Assembly: GCF_003260195.1 (NCBI RefSeq)
Contig: NZ_QEIH01000002.1
Span: 124,001 to 188,000, forward strand
DNA length: 64,000 nt
Origin: Lutibacter citreus
GTDB taxonomy: Bacteria; Bacteroidota; Bacteroidia; Flavobacteriales; Flavobacteriaceae
Reading direction: 5' to 3'
Under the pieces are notes generated by a model. That model was not told the origin of the DNA and ran no database searches. It saw nothing but the letters and a program-made list of their open reading frames with translations. This document shows, one piece after another, positions 36,617 through 45,487 of the stretch; position 1 is the stretch's first letter, and each line of letters begins with the position of its first letter. The position numbers and the translations under genes are program-made.

Positions 36617-37659
36617 TTTTTTAACGAATTCCAACCTTGAGCTGTTAATCCAATTTTCTGCCCCGCTCTAGTTACCAAATTAGCTCCCATAGAAGCATCG
36701 GTCATATGGCCAATTACAGTTAAATGCGGATTTGCCTTAATTTTTGGAAAATCTTCCTGAGCAACTGTAAATAATAGTTCATAATCTTCTCCTCCACTTA
36801 AAGCAATAGTAGTACTATTCAACTCAAATTCTTCACAAGTAGAAATTACTTGAGGATCTAATGGAATTTTTTCTTCATATAAATCACACCCAACTTTAGA
36901 TTCTGTACATATATGTAAAATTTCAGAAGAAAGTCCATCAGAAATATCAATCATTGATGTAGGTTTAACTTTTAAATCTTTCAATAATTTTACAATATCT
37001 TTTCTTGCTTCTGGTTTTAATTGACGTTCAACTAAATAAGAATAAATAGACAGATCTGGTTGCGAATTTGGATTTACTTCAAAGACCTTCTTTTCACGTT
37101 CTAAAACCTGCAAACCTAAATATGCTGCTCCTAAGTCTCCTGAAACAACCAACAAATCATTAGGTTTTGCACCATTTCTACAAACAATATCCTCTTGGTT
37201 TATATCTCCAATAGCCGTAATACTAATCACCAAACCAGTAACAGAAGAAGTTGTATCACCTCCAACCAAATCAATATTATAACTACTACATGCTAAATGA
37301 ATTCCTTCATATAATTCTTCAACTGCCTCTAAAGGAAAACGATTAGAAACCGCAATTGAAACAGTAATTTGAGTTGCTGTTCCATTCATTGCATAAACAT
37401 CAGATAAATTTACCATAACCGCCTTATACCCCAAGTGTTTTAAAGGCATATAGCTTAAATCAAAGTGCACTCCTTCAATTAATAAATCTGTAGTTACTAA
37501 GGCTTTTTTATCTTTTAAATCAAGAACTGCCGCATCATCTCCAATTCCAATTACCGTAGATTTTTGTTGAATTTTAAAATTTTGAGTTAAGTGTTTTATC
37601 AATTTAAATTCACCTAATTCTGAAATACTTGTTCGTGCCTGGTTTTTATCTTCAATCAT
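36613..37659 (-). CDS. thiL: thiamine-monophosphate kinase
   Basis: A 348-residue enzyme that phosphorylates thiamine monophosphate to the cofactor thiamine diphosphate (AIR-synthase/PurM fold). Motifs: GIGDDAAVLDL with the metal-binding Asp pair, TTDLLIEGVHFD, VGGDTTSS, and ALSGGEDYELLFTV. Length is normal. No other thiamine genes are nearby. The -7 box ends 4 nt before the ATG, suggesting a leaderless transcript. Confidence 0.95.
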   Translation of the reverse strand: MIEDKNQARTSISELGEFKLIKHLTQNFKIQQKSTVIGIGDDAAVLDLKDKKALVTTDLLIEGVHFDLSYMPLKHLGYKAVMVNLSDVYAMNGTATQITVSIAVSNRFPLEAVEELYEGIHLACSSYNIDLVGGDTTSSVTGLVISITAIGDINQEDIVCRNGAKPNDLLVVSGDLGAAYLGLQVLEREKKVFEVNPNSQPDLSIYSYLVERQLKPEARKDIVKLLKDLKVKPTSMIDISDGLSSEILHICTESKVGCDLYEEKIPLDPQVISTCEEFELNSTTIALSGGEDYELLFTVAQEDFPKIKANPHLTVIGHMTDASMGANLVTRAGQKIGLTAQGWNSLKN

Positions 37660-37663
37660 TTTG

Positions 37664-37671
37664 CAAAGTTA
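37664..37671 (-). promoter_or_regulatory. -7 promoter box of thiL (leaderless arrangement)
   Basis: TAACTTTG on the minus strand followed by CAAA and the ATG: exactly the same 4-nt gap as at tatD. Confidence 0.45.
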
Positions 37672-37753
37672 AAATATAAATTTTGAATAAGGAACATCAA
37701 TAGTACTATCAATTATATTCATTATATATAGTACAAAAACACGTTTTTTCTCC

Positions 37754-37761
37754 TATATTTG
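37754..37761 (+). promoter_or_regulatory. -7 promoter box of the sufABCD operon
   Basis: TATATTTG, exact TAnnTTTG, 31 nt before the sufA ATG and 6 nt upstream of the palindrome at 37768. Confidence 0.6.
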
Positions 37762-37767
37762 CACTAA

Positions 37768-37784
37768 TTTAGAATTAATCTATA
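37768..37784 (+). promoter_or_regulatory. putative repressor operator in the sufA leader
   Basis: TTTAGAAT-T-AATCTATA is an 8-1-8 imperfect palindrome covering the expected transcription start. Its left half is identical to that of the perfect palindrome in the sufS leader (62411-62427), and the right half differs from it at two positions. Layout (half-site, single centre base, half-site) is like Fur/PerR-family boxes. Confidence 0.55.
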
Positions 37785-37792
37785 TAAGCAAA

Positions 37793-38122
37793 ATGATAAA
37801 AGTTTCAGATATAGCAAAAAAGAAAGTTATAGAGCTTATGACTGATGACGGCTTTGACCCACAAGTTGATTTTGTGAGAGTTGGTGTTAAAAGTGGTGGT
37901 TGCTCAGGACTTTCATACGATTTAAATTTCGACAAAGAAAACCAAGATGATGATAAAGTTTTTGAAGACAATGGCATAAAAATTATTGTAGATAAAAAAA
38001 GCTTTTTATATTTGGTGGGCACAACATTAGAGTATTCTGGTGGATTAAACGGAACTGGATTTGTATTTAACAATCCTAATGCACAACGCACTTGTGGATG
38101 TGGCGAAAGTTTTTCACTTTAA
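37793..38122 (+). CDS. sufA: A-type iron-sulfur carrier protein
   Basis: A 109-residue HesB/IscA-family carrier with the three ligand cysteines Cys37 (SGGCSGLSY), Cys101 and Cys103 (TCGCGESFSL). It accepts clusters from the SufBCD scaffold and passes them to target proteins. First gene of a four-gene operon; the next gene follows by 9 bp. IscA, SufA and ErpA cannot be told apart by sequence alone; sufA is chosen from context. Confidence 0.93.
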   Translation: MIKVSDIAKKKVIELMTDDGFDPQVDFVRVGVKSGGCSGLSYDLNFDKENQDDDKVFEDNGIKIIVDKKSFLYLVGTTLEYSGGLNGTGFVFNNPNAQRTCGCGESFSL

Positions 38123-38131
38123 AAATTTGTA

Positions 38132-39580
38132 ATGAATAAATTTACTGAAGACGATTTAAAAAAAGAACTCGAAACTAAAGAGTACGAATACGGGTTTTAT
38201 ACTGATATAGAAGCTGATAAGTTTCCTATTGGTTTAAATGAAGAAGTTGTAATTGCAATTTCTAAAAAGAAAAATGAACCAGATTGGATGACTGAATGGC
38301 GTTTAGAAGCTTTTCGTGTATGGAAAGAGATGGAAGAGCCTGATTGGGCAAATGTTAATTACGAAAAACCAAAATTTCAAGACATTAGCTATTACTCAGC
38401 CCCAATTCAAAAGAAACAATTAGATAGTTTAGATCAAGTTGATCCTGAATTATTAAAAACTTTTGAAAAACTTGGAATTTCAATAGATGAACAAAAACGG
38501 TTATCAAATGTAGCTGTTGATATTGTTATTGATTCTGTTTCTGTAGCCACAACATTCAAAAAAACATTAAACGAAAAAGGTATTCTTTTTATGCCAATTT
38601 CAGATGCAATACAGGAACATCCAGAACTAGTTAAAAAATATTTAGGAACTATTGTACCTACTTCTGATAATTTTTATGCAGCATTAAATTCAGCTGTTTT
38701 TTCAGATGGATCTTTCTGTTACATTCCAAAAGGTGTTACTTGTCCAATGGAACTTTCAACATATTTTAGAATAAATGAAGGTGGAACAGGACAATTTGAA
38801 CGTACTTTAGTTATAGCAGACGAAGGAAGTTTTGTAAGTTATTTAGAAGGTTGTACAGCACCTGCTCGTGATGAAAATCAATTACACGCAGCTGTTGTAG
38901 AGTTAATTGCTTTAGATGATGCTGAAATTAAATATTCAACAGTTCAAAACTGGTATCCTGGTGATGCAGAAGGAAAAGGTGGAGTTTACAATTTTGTAAC
39001 TAAACGTGGATTGTGTGAAAAGAATGCAAAAATTTCTTGGACACAAGTTGAAACTGGAAGTGCTGTTACTTGGAAATATCCAAGTTGTGTATTAAAAGGT
39101 GATAATTCGGTTGGCGAATTTTATTCAATTGCTGTAACTAATAATTACCAGCAAGCAGATACTGGAACAAAAATGATACACTTAGGTAAAAACACAAAAA
39201 GTACAATTATATCTAAAGGTATTTCTGCCGGACATTCACAAAATTCATATAGAGGTTTGGTTCATGTTGGAGCACGTGCAAAAAATGCTCGTAACTTCTC
39301 TCAATGTGACTCCTTATTAATGGGTAATTTATGTGGAGCTCATACCTTCCCATATATTGAAGCAAAAAACAAAACAGCACAAATAGAACACGAAGCAACA
39401 ACAAGTAAAATAGGTGAAGACCAATTATTTTATTGTAATCAACGTGGTATAAATACAGAAAAAGCCATTGCTTTAATTGTAAATGGTTTTGGTAAAGAAG
39501 TATTAAATAAATTACCAATGGAGTTTGCTGTTGAAGCTCAAAAATTATTAGAAATTAGTTTAGAAGGATCCGTAGGATAA
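38132..39580 (+). CDS. sufB: Fe-S cluster assembly scaffold SufB
   Basis: A 482-residue SufB, the beta-helix scaffold on which clusters are built together with SufC and SufD. Characteristic segments: [62 protein letters not shown] and [21 protein letters not shown]. Full length. Followed by sufC after 11 bp. Confidence 0.98.
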   Translation: MNKFTEDDLKKELETKEYEYGFYTDIEADKFPIGLNEEVVIAISKKKNEPDWMTEWRLEAFRVWKEMEEPDWANVNYEKPKFQDISYYSAPIQKKQLDSLDQVDPELLKTFEKLGISIDEQKRLSNVAVDIVIDSVSVATTFKKTLNEKGILFMPISDAIQEHPELVKKYLGTIVPTSDNFYAALNSAVFSDGSFCYIPKGVTCPMELSTYFRINEGGTGQFERTLVIADEGSFVSYLEGCTAPARDENQLHAAVVELIALDDAEIKYSTVQNWYPGDAEGKGGVYNFVTKRGLCEKNAKISWTQVETGSAVTWKYPSCVLKGDNSVGEFYSIAVTNNYQQADTGTKMIHLGKNTKSTIISKGISAGHSQNSYRGLVHVGARAKNARNFSQCDSLLMGNLCGAHTFPYIEAKNKTAQIEHEATTSKIGEDQLFYCNQRGINTEKAIALIVNGFGKEVLNKLPMEFAVEAQKLLEISLEGSVG

Positions 39581-39591
39581 AATATATAAAA

Positions 39592-40329
39592 ATGTTAGAA
39601 GTAAAAAATTTACACGCAAGCATAAACGACAAAGAGATTTTAAGAGGTATAAATCTTAGTATTAAACCAGGTGAAGTTCACGCAATTATGGGACCTAACG
39701 GTTCTGGAAAAAGTACACTTTCAGCCGTAATTGCAGGAAAAGATGAATATGAAGTAACTAAAGGATCAGTTATTTTAAATGGTGAAGATTTAGCTGATTT
39801 AGCACCAGAAGATAGAGCACATAAAGGTATTTTCTTATCTTTTCAATATCCTGTTGAAATTCCAGGAGTAACAGTTACCAATTTTATTAAAACTGCAATT
39901 AATGAGACTAGAAAGGCAAAAGGTTTAGAAGACCTTCCAGCTAAAGATATGTTGAAGTTAATTCGTGAAAAAGCCGATTTATTAGAAATTGATCGTAAAT
40001 TTTTATCACGCTCGTTAAACCAAGGTTTTTCAGGTGGAGAAAAGAAACGAAATGAGATTTTTCAAATGGCTATGTTAGAACCAAAATTAGCTATTTTAGA
40101 TGAAACAGATTCAGGTTTAGATATTGATGCTTTAAAAATTGTTGCAAATGGAGTAAACAAGCTTAAAAGCAAGGATAATGCAGTTATTGTAATTACACAC
40201 TACCAACGTTTGTTAGATTATATAGTTCCTGATTTTGTACATGTTTTACACAATGGTAAAATTGTTAAATCTGGAGGTAAAGAATTAGCTTTTGAATTAG
40301 AAGAAAAAGGTTACGACTGGTTGAAATAA
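39592..40329 (+). CDS. sufC: Fe-S cluster assembly ATPase SufC
   Basis: A 245-residue ABC-type ATPase that powers conformational change of the SufBCD complex. Walker A GPNGSGKST (residues 34-42), Q-loop SFQYPVEIPG, signature FSGGEKKRNEI, Walker B LAILDETDSGLD, and H-loop VITHYQRLL are present. No membrane domain partner, as expected for SufC. sufD starts 6 bp later. Confidence 0.98.
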   Translation: MLEVKNLHASINDKEILRGINLSIKPGEVHAIMGPNGSGKSTLSAVIAGKDEYEVTKGSVILNGEDLADLAPEDRAHKGIFLSFQYPVEIPGVTVTNFIKTAINETRKAKGLEDLPAKDMLKLIREKADLLEIDRKFLSRSLNQGFSGGEKKRNEIFQMAMLEPKLAILDETDSGLDIDALKIVANGVNKLKSKDNAVIVITHYQRLLDYIVPDFVHVLHNGKIVKSGGKELAFELEEKGYDWLK

Positions 40330-40335
40330 AACACT

Positions 40336-41658
40336 ATGGAATTAAAAGAAAAATTAGTTTCTTCATTTTTGGCTTTTGAAAACAAAGGTAACTTGGATTT
40401 AGATTCAAATGTTCACTCATTACGTTTAAAAGCAATTCACAATTTTGAAAAGGAAGGTTTTCCTACAAAAAAGAATGAAGAATGGAAATACACCAGCTTA
40501 AAATCTATATTAAAAAAAGATCTTGGTTTATTTCCGTCAACAGATAAATCAATTGGATTTAAAGATATTAAAGAATATTTGATTAATGATATTGAATCTT
40601 ACACATTAATATTTATTGATGGTGTATTTAATTCATTTTTATCAGACACAACACATGATAATTGTGATGTTTGTGTTTTATCATCTGCTTTAACACGTCC
40701 AAAATATAAAATGATTGTTGATAATTATTTCAACACCATTGCAAAAGAAAACAATAGTTTAGCGGAATTAAATACAGCTTTTACAACAGAAGGTGCGTTT
40801 ATAAATGTCCCTAAAAATACTATTGTTCAAAAGCCAATTCAAATACTAAACTTTTCAACTGGTATTGAAGGTGAAGTAATGCTTCAACCAAGAAATTTAG
40901 TTGTTGTTGGTGAAAATTCTCACGTTCAAATAATAGAACGTAATCAGAATTTATCTAAAAACACAACTCTAACAAATTCAGTTACTGAAATTTTTGTTCA
41001 TAAAAGAGCTATTGTTGATTTTTACAAAATTCAAGATGATACGAAAGATTCATCTTTAATTGACAGTACTTTTGTTTCTCAAAAACAACAAAGTGTTGCA
41101 TCTGTTCATACGTACTCGTTTGGAGGAAAAATTATTCGTAATAATTTAGAGTTCTATCACGAAGGTGAAAATATTACTTCAAATTTAAACGGTATATCAA
41201 TTTTAAACGATAAGCAACACGTAGATAATCATACCTTAGTAAACCACAAGTATCCAAATTGTGAGAGCCACGAGCTTTATAAGGGTATTTATGATGATAA
41301 ATCAACAGGTGTTTTTAACGGAAAAGTAATTGTACAACAAGAAGCACAAAAAACAAATGCATTTCAACAAAACAATAATATTTTAATTAGTGATGGTGCT
41401 ACAATTAATTCGAAACCACAATTAGAAATATTTGCTGACGATGTTAAGTGTTCTCACGGTTGTACTATTGGTCAATTAGATGAAAGTGCATTATTTTATA
41501 TGCAATCTCGAGGTATACCAAAAAAGGAAGCCAAAGCATTATTATTATTCGCCTTTGGAAATGATGTTGTTGAAAAAATAAAAATCCCACAATTAAAATC
41601 TAACATTACAAAACTAATTGCCAAAAATCTTGGCGTTGATTTAGGTTTTGATTTATAA
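40336..41658 (+). CDS. sufD: Fe-S cluster assembly protein SufD
   Basis: A 440-residue SufB paralogue that completes the SufBC2D complex. Typical tail: DDVKCSHGCTIGQLDESALFYMQSRGIPKKEAKALLLFAF. The N-terminal NEEWKYTSLKSIL motif is also diagnostic. In most relatives sufS and sufE follow directly; here a terminator and the surface-protein cluster follow instead, and sufS lies 20.8 kb further on. Confidence 0.96.
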   Translation: MELKEKLVSSFLAFENKGNLDLDSNVHSLRLKAIHNFEKEGFPTKKNEEWKYTSLKSILKKDLGLFPSTDKSIGFKDIKEYLINDIESYTLIFIDGVFNSFLSDTTHDNCDVCVLSSALTRPKYKMIVDNYFNTIAKENNSLAELNTAFTTEGAFINVPKNTIVQKPIQILNFSTGIEGEVMLQPRNLVVVGENSHVQIIERNQNLSKNTTLTNSVTEIFVHKRAIVDFYKIQDDTKDSSLIDSTFVSQKQQSVASVHTYSFGGKIIRNNLEFYHEGENITSNLNGISILNDKQHVDNHTLVNHKYPNCESHELYKGIYDDKSTGVFNGKVIVQQEAQKTNAFQQNNNILISDGATINSKPQLEIFADDVKCSHGCTIGQLDESALFYMQSRGIPKKEAKALLLFAFGNDVVEKIKIPQLKSNITKLIAKNLGVDLGFDL

Positions 41659-41678
41659 GATTATTTAAATCATAAAAA

Positions 41679-41709
41679 ATGCCACTTTATAAAAGTGGCA
41701 TTTTTTTTA
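41679..41709 (+). terminator. terminator of the sufABCD operon
   Basis: ATGCCACTTT / AAAGTGGCAT stem with a tiny ATA loop (41679-41701) followed by a T8 run; A-rich on the other side, so it can also close the convergent OmpA gene. Confidence 0.85.
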
Positions 41710-41722
41710 TTCAATTTCTTAG

Positions 41723-42820
41723 TTATTCTTCACTTACTACTTCAGGATTTAAAATAACAAATTCTGTTCTTCTATTTAATTGATGCTCCTCTTCGGTACA
41801 TAATACTCCATTTGAACATTTATTAACCAATTTGCTTTCTCCATAACCTTTTCCAGTTAATTGGAAAGGATTAATGCCTTTGTTAAACAACCAAGAAAGC
41901 ACAGAATTAGTTCTTTGCCTGGATAGCTTTAAATTATAGCTGTCATCTTCTTTAGAATCCGTATGCGATCTTATTTCAACTTTAAGCTTTGGAAACTTCT
42001 TTAATAAAAATTCAACTTTTACTAATTCAGATACGCCGTCTTTTCTAATACTATATTTATCATTATCAAAGTAAATTGGTTTTATATCTATTTTTAAAAT
42101 TCCGCGTTCCTTGCTTATAACTTTTTTAGACCAAGAAACAATTGAGTCATGTTTAAAAATAATTTGATCTTCTTTTTTACATTTCAAGTAAATAGGTTCT
42201 GCTATTGGGTAATCATCGTTTAAGTCAAAATCCTTTAAATAACCTTCATTTCCATAATTTTCAAATTCAACAGAAGTTACGTGTATAAATTCAAACATTA
42301 CTCTACTTGTAGGCCCTTCATTTTCTTCAACGGCACCAAAAGTATCAATGCTTGGAGGATTATTATCTAAAATTAAATTTGTTTCGCTTGAAGTGCCTAT
42401 TGATTTTAAATTTTCATTACAGTTTGTAGATAAAGCCTCATTATTAGGACCATCAATATCATTAATAATAAATCTTAAATTAGATGGTGGAATTAGCGTT
42501 TTTTGGTCAGATTTTAAAAAAGTAAATCGGATAATACTTAAATTATCAGGTATACCTTTTAAACTTGACAATGAAATATATCTTATATTATCTCCATTAA
42601 TAGTAAATATACCATTTTCAGAGCCTTCTAATTTTTGCGCTCTTATATAAGCAAGAGAAGGAATTTGAGATGATTTTGCACTAAACAGCGCACAACTTGT
42701 CTCATTTCCCAATACAACATTTGTAACAGCTACTAAATGGTGGTCCTGACCAAAGCTTTTAAATATAAAAACTATGATTAAAATAACTATTACAAACCAT
42801 TTATTACTCACACATTTCAT
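41723..42820 (-). CDS. OmpA-family protein with an unusual N-terminal surface-type domain
   Basis: A 365-residue envelope protein. The N-terminal hydrophobic signal is followed by a ~190-residue beta-rich region (VTNVVLGNETSCALFS; FIINDIDGPNNEAL; FGAVEENEGPTSRVMFEF) resembling domains of secreted flavobacterial adhesins. The C-terminal ~110 residues are a peptidoglycan-binding OmpA domain (IYFDNDKYSIRKDG; RSHTDSKEDDSYNLKLSRQR; LNRRTEFVI). Its last 30 residues almost duplicate those of the adjacent PD40-OmpA protein. The frame extends to a TTG at 42838, but ATG 42820 is the better start. Probably anchors the surface machinery to the cell wall (inference). Confidence 0.85.
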   Translation of the reverse strand: MKCVSNKWFVIVILIIVFIFKSFGQDHHLVAVTNVVLGNETSCALFSAKSSQIPSLAYIRAQKLEGSENGIFTINGDNIRYISLSSLKGIPDNLSIIRFTFLKSDQKTLIPPSNLRFIINDIDGPNNEALSTNCNENLKSIGTSSETNLILDNNPPSIDTFGAVEENEGPTSRVMFEFIHVTSVEFENYGNEGYLKDFDLNDDYPIAEPIYLKCKKEDQIIFKHDSIVSWSKKVISKERGILKIDIKPIYFDNDKYSIRKDGVSELVKVEFLLKKFPKLKVEIRSHTDSKEDDSYNLKLSRQRTNSVLSWLFNKGINPFQLTGKGYGESKLVNKCSNGVLCTEEEHQLNRRTEFVILNPEVVSEE

Positions 42821-42863
42821 TAACCACAAGTTAATCAAGTTTTAACTTTTAATTCAAAAAAAA

Positions 42864-42885
42864 ACCACTAATAATTATTAGTGGT
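42864..42885 (-). terminator. palindromic terminator between the two OmpA-family genes
   Basis: ACCACTAATAA / TTATTAGTGGT is a perfect 22-nt palindrome with A-rich and T-containing flanks, just downstream of the PD40-OmpA gene. Confidence 0.65.
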
Positions 42886-42908
42886 CTTTAAAATATATTT
42901 AAAACTTT

Positions 42909-44504
42909 TTAATTGTCTTCGTTTACTACTTCTGGATTTATAATTATAAATTCTGTTCTTCTATTTAATTGATGTTCTTCGTCTGAACATTTTACACCAT
43001 TAGAACAATTATTAACCAATTCTGTTTCTCCAAATCCTTCAGCTGTTATTCTTGTAGGATCAATACCTTGATCAATTAACCACTCTAAAGAAGCTTTTGC
43101 TCTTCTATTGGATAAATCCCAATTGTATTTATCTGAAGCTCTACTATCAGTATGAGATCCCAATGCCACTTTAATTTTAGGATATTTTTCCATTACTTTT
43201 AAAACCTTTCCTAGCTCAACTGCCGCATCTGATCTAATAAATGATTGATTTAAATCAAAATAAATAGGATCTATTTTCACCATTAATTGTCCACGAACAT
43301 TAATAAAATCGTTTGTTGTTAAATTTAAATCCAAAGCCAACTCTAAATCAGCCTCATTTGAAGTCTCAAATGCTTCTTGGTCTTTTAAATAATATTCTTT
43401 AGTTCCAATAACCTTATATGGTGTTTCACAATTTACTTTAAATGTAAAAGATGCAAATTTATCGGCAATTACACTTTCAATTTTTTCTCCGTCTTTTCCA
43501 TATAAAGTTACTAAAGTTCCTGGTAATAATGCTTTGGTAGTTTTATCACGCACAATTCCTTCTACTATTTGATTACATTCAAGCTTAACAGGTATTAATT
43601 CTTCAAAATAATAGATATCATCGTCTCCTTTTCCTCCTTCTCTATTTGAAGAAAAATGACCCCAATTTTTTCCTGGTTTATAAACCAATGAAAAATCATC
43701 CTTATCGCTATTCATAGGAACGCCAATATTTACAGCAAGTTTAACAGCTTCTTTACCAACTATTTTTGTTTTATAAATATCCAAACCTCCGTAACCATCA
43801 ATGTAACCATTTGATGAAAAATACAACACATTATTATCATCTATAAAAGGAAACATTTCTTTTCTTCTAGTGTTTACATTTGGCCCTAAATTAACAGGCT
43901 CTCCATAAGTTCCGTCTTTATTAATATCAACTACAAAAATATCTGTTTCCCCAATTGACCCAGGCATATCTGAAGTAAAATATAATTTATCCTCTAGCTT
44001 ATTTAGAGATGGGTGTCCTGTCTGGTATTTATCACTGTTAAATGGCATTGGAACTATATTTGACCATTCTCCATTTTTATCTACAGTTGCTTTATACAAT
44101 TGTATTAAAACCCAGCCATCATCATCTTTCGCTATTTTTTTATTAATATAATTATCTCTTGAAAAATAAACAGTTTTTAAATCTTTTGTAAAAGCAACAT
44201 TAGACTCATGGTATTTGGTGTTTATTGTTTCTGAAAAACTTTCAATATCCTTAATCTCACCATCAGTAGTTAATGTTCCTTTAAATAATTCTAAATACGG
44301 TTGTTTATTTAAATACCATTTTCTTTTTCTAATAGATTTATCTTTTCTAGATGAAGCAAATACGGCCTCATTCTTTCCAAAATAAGTGACACCAAAATCA
44401 GATAACTTGGTATTCTCAGAAATGTTTTTGATACTATAGTTAACTTCTTGTGCATTCATAAAAGAAGCACAAAACAATAGTATTATAAGTGTAATTTTTT
44501 TCAT
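42909..44504 (-). CDS. PD40-repeat OmpA-family protein (PorE-like)
   Basis: A 531-residue envelope protein: signal peptide (1-19), WD40-like PD40 repeats at about 30-300 (VYFSRDNYINKK; GHPSLNKLEDKLYFTSDMPGSIGETDIFVV; NVLYFSSNGYIDGYGGLDIYK), a carboxypeptidase-regulatory-like insert (IVEGIVRDKTTKALLPGTLV), and a C-terminal OmpA peptidoglycan-binding domain (IYFDLNQSFIRSDA; GSHTDSRASDKYNWDLSNRRA). The PD40-CRD-OmpA order is that of T9SS-associated proteins such as PorE, though the TPR part is lacking. It follows porP/sprF by 18 bp and is part of the giant-protein operon. Confidence 0.92.
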   Translation of the reverse strand: MKKITLIILLFCASFMNAQEVNYSIKNISENTKLSDFGVTYFGKNEAVFASSRKDKSIRKRKWYLNKQPYLELFKGTLTTDGEIKDIESFSETINTKYHESNVAFTKDLKTVYFSRDNYINKKIAKDDDGWVLIQLYKATVDKNGEWSNIVPMPFNSDKYQTGHPSLNKLEDKLYFTSDMPGSIGETDIFVVDINKDGTYGEPVNLGPNVNTRRKEMFPFIDDNNVLYFSSNGYIDGYGGLDIYKTKIVGKEAVKLAVNIGVPMNSDKDDFSLVYKPGKNWGHFSSNREGGKGDDDIYYFEELIPVKLECNQIVEGIVRDKTTKALLPGTLVTLYGKDGEKIESVIADKFASFTFKVNCETPYKVIGTKEYYLKDQEAFETSNEADLELALDLNLTTNDFINVRGQLMVKIDPIYFDLNQSFIRSDAAVELGKVLKVMEKYPKIKVALGSHTDSRASDKYNWDLSNRRAKASLEWLIDQGIDPTRITAEGFGETELVNNCSNGVKCSDEEHQLNRRTEFIIINPEVVNEDN

Positions 44505-44522
44505 ATTATTTCTGTTTTATTA

Positions 44523-45425
44523 TTAAAAGAATCTAGGACTCTTAATATTTTTTACATTAAAATCAAATAACAACATAATTTCATGAGATCCAGAATTAAA
44601 ATTTCCAAATTTTGAAGTTGTATGATCATAGGCATACCCCACTCTAAAATCTTCATTTACTTGAAACCCTATCATACCACTAACAGAATCATCAAACCTA
44701 TGAGACAGCCCTAACTCTATTTTTTCATCAATTAATAAATTAACAGATAAATCAACAGATATTGGCGCTCCAGAAGTTGCTTTTATCATAGTAGATGGTT
44801 TTAATTTTAAATTATCAGCTACATCAAACACATAACCAGAAGTTAAAAAATAATGCATTTTCTCTGAAGCTGTACTTACAATTCCTCCTTCTTTTTCAAG
44901 ATGTTTGGTTTCTAAAAAATTTGGAGCAGACAAACCTGCATAAAATTTGTTTGTATAATAAAAAACACCAGCTCCAAAATTTGGAGAGGCTTGGTGTATT
45001 GGTATATTTAATGGATCTGGATCAACAGTTATAAACTCTCTAACATCCATAAATGTAATACCACCTTTTAATCCAAATGCTAACCTTCCTTCTTCAGAAG
45101 TAAAAATAGTATATGAGAAATCTGCGTATACATTATCCTCTTTAACCGGTCCTATTTCATCATGAATAACAGATAAACCAAGCCCAGTTGCTCTTCCTAT
45201 AGGCGAATGTGCAGATAAGGTTACTGTTTTTGGAGCTCCTTCTACTCCTACCCATTGTGTTCTTCCCAATAAACCAATACTTGTAATACCTTTTGAACCT
45301 GCATAGGCTGGGTTCAAAACATTCATATTATACATATACTGAGTATATTGTGGATCTTGTTGACCATAAACTGTAGTAATGGACATTAAGATTATAAATC
45401 CAAAAAGTAATTTAAATTTTTTCAT
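44523..45425 (-). CDS. PorP/SprF-family type IX secretion membrane protein
   Basis: A 300-residue outer-membrane protein with signal peptide (ending TVYGQ) and the family opening QDPQYTQYMYNMNVLNPAYAGSKG, followed by a beta-barrel ending ...SPRFF. In Flavobacterium johnsoniae SprF is needed for surface placement of the giant adhesin SprB and is encoded beside it; the same pairing holds here (63 bp from the giant gene). It is therefore probably the dedicated partner of that protein. Confidence 0.95.
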   Translation of the reverse strand: MKKFKLLFGFIILMSITTVYGQQDPQYTQYMYNMNVLNPAYAGSKGITSIGLLGRTQWVGVEGAPKTVTLSAHSPIGRATGLGLSVIHDEIGPVKEDNVYADFSYTIFTSEEGRLAFGLKGGITFMDVREFITVDPDPLNIPIHQASPNFGAGVFYYTNKFYAGLSAPNFLETKHLEKEGGIVSTASEKMHYFLTSGYVFDVADNLKLKPSTMIKATSGAPISVDLSVNLLIDEKIELGLSHRFDDSVSGMIGFQVNEDFRVGYAYDHTTSKFGNFNSGSHEIMLLFDFNVKNIKSPRFF

Positions 45426-45447
45426 AAACCTTGTTTAAAATTTTAAT

Positions 45448-45475
45448 GGAAAGAGAACATAAAAATTCTCTTTCC
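45448..45475 (-). terminator. attenuator-like hairpin between the giant gene and porP/sprF
   Basis: GGAAAGAGAA / TTCTCTTTCC makes a 10-bp perfect stem with an 8-nt loop in the 62-bp gap. On the minus strand only a broken AT tract follows, so termination would be partial, allowing reduced read-through into the partner genes. Confidence 0.55.
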
Positions 45476-45487
45476 AAAAATAGTGTT

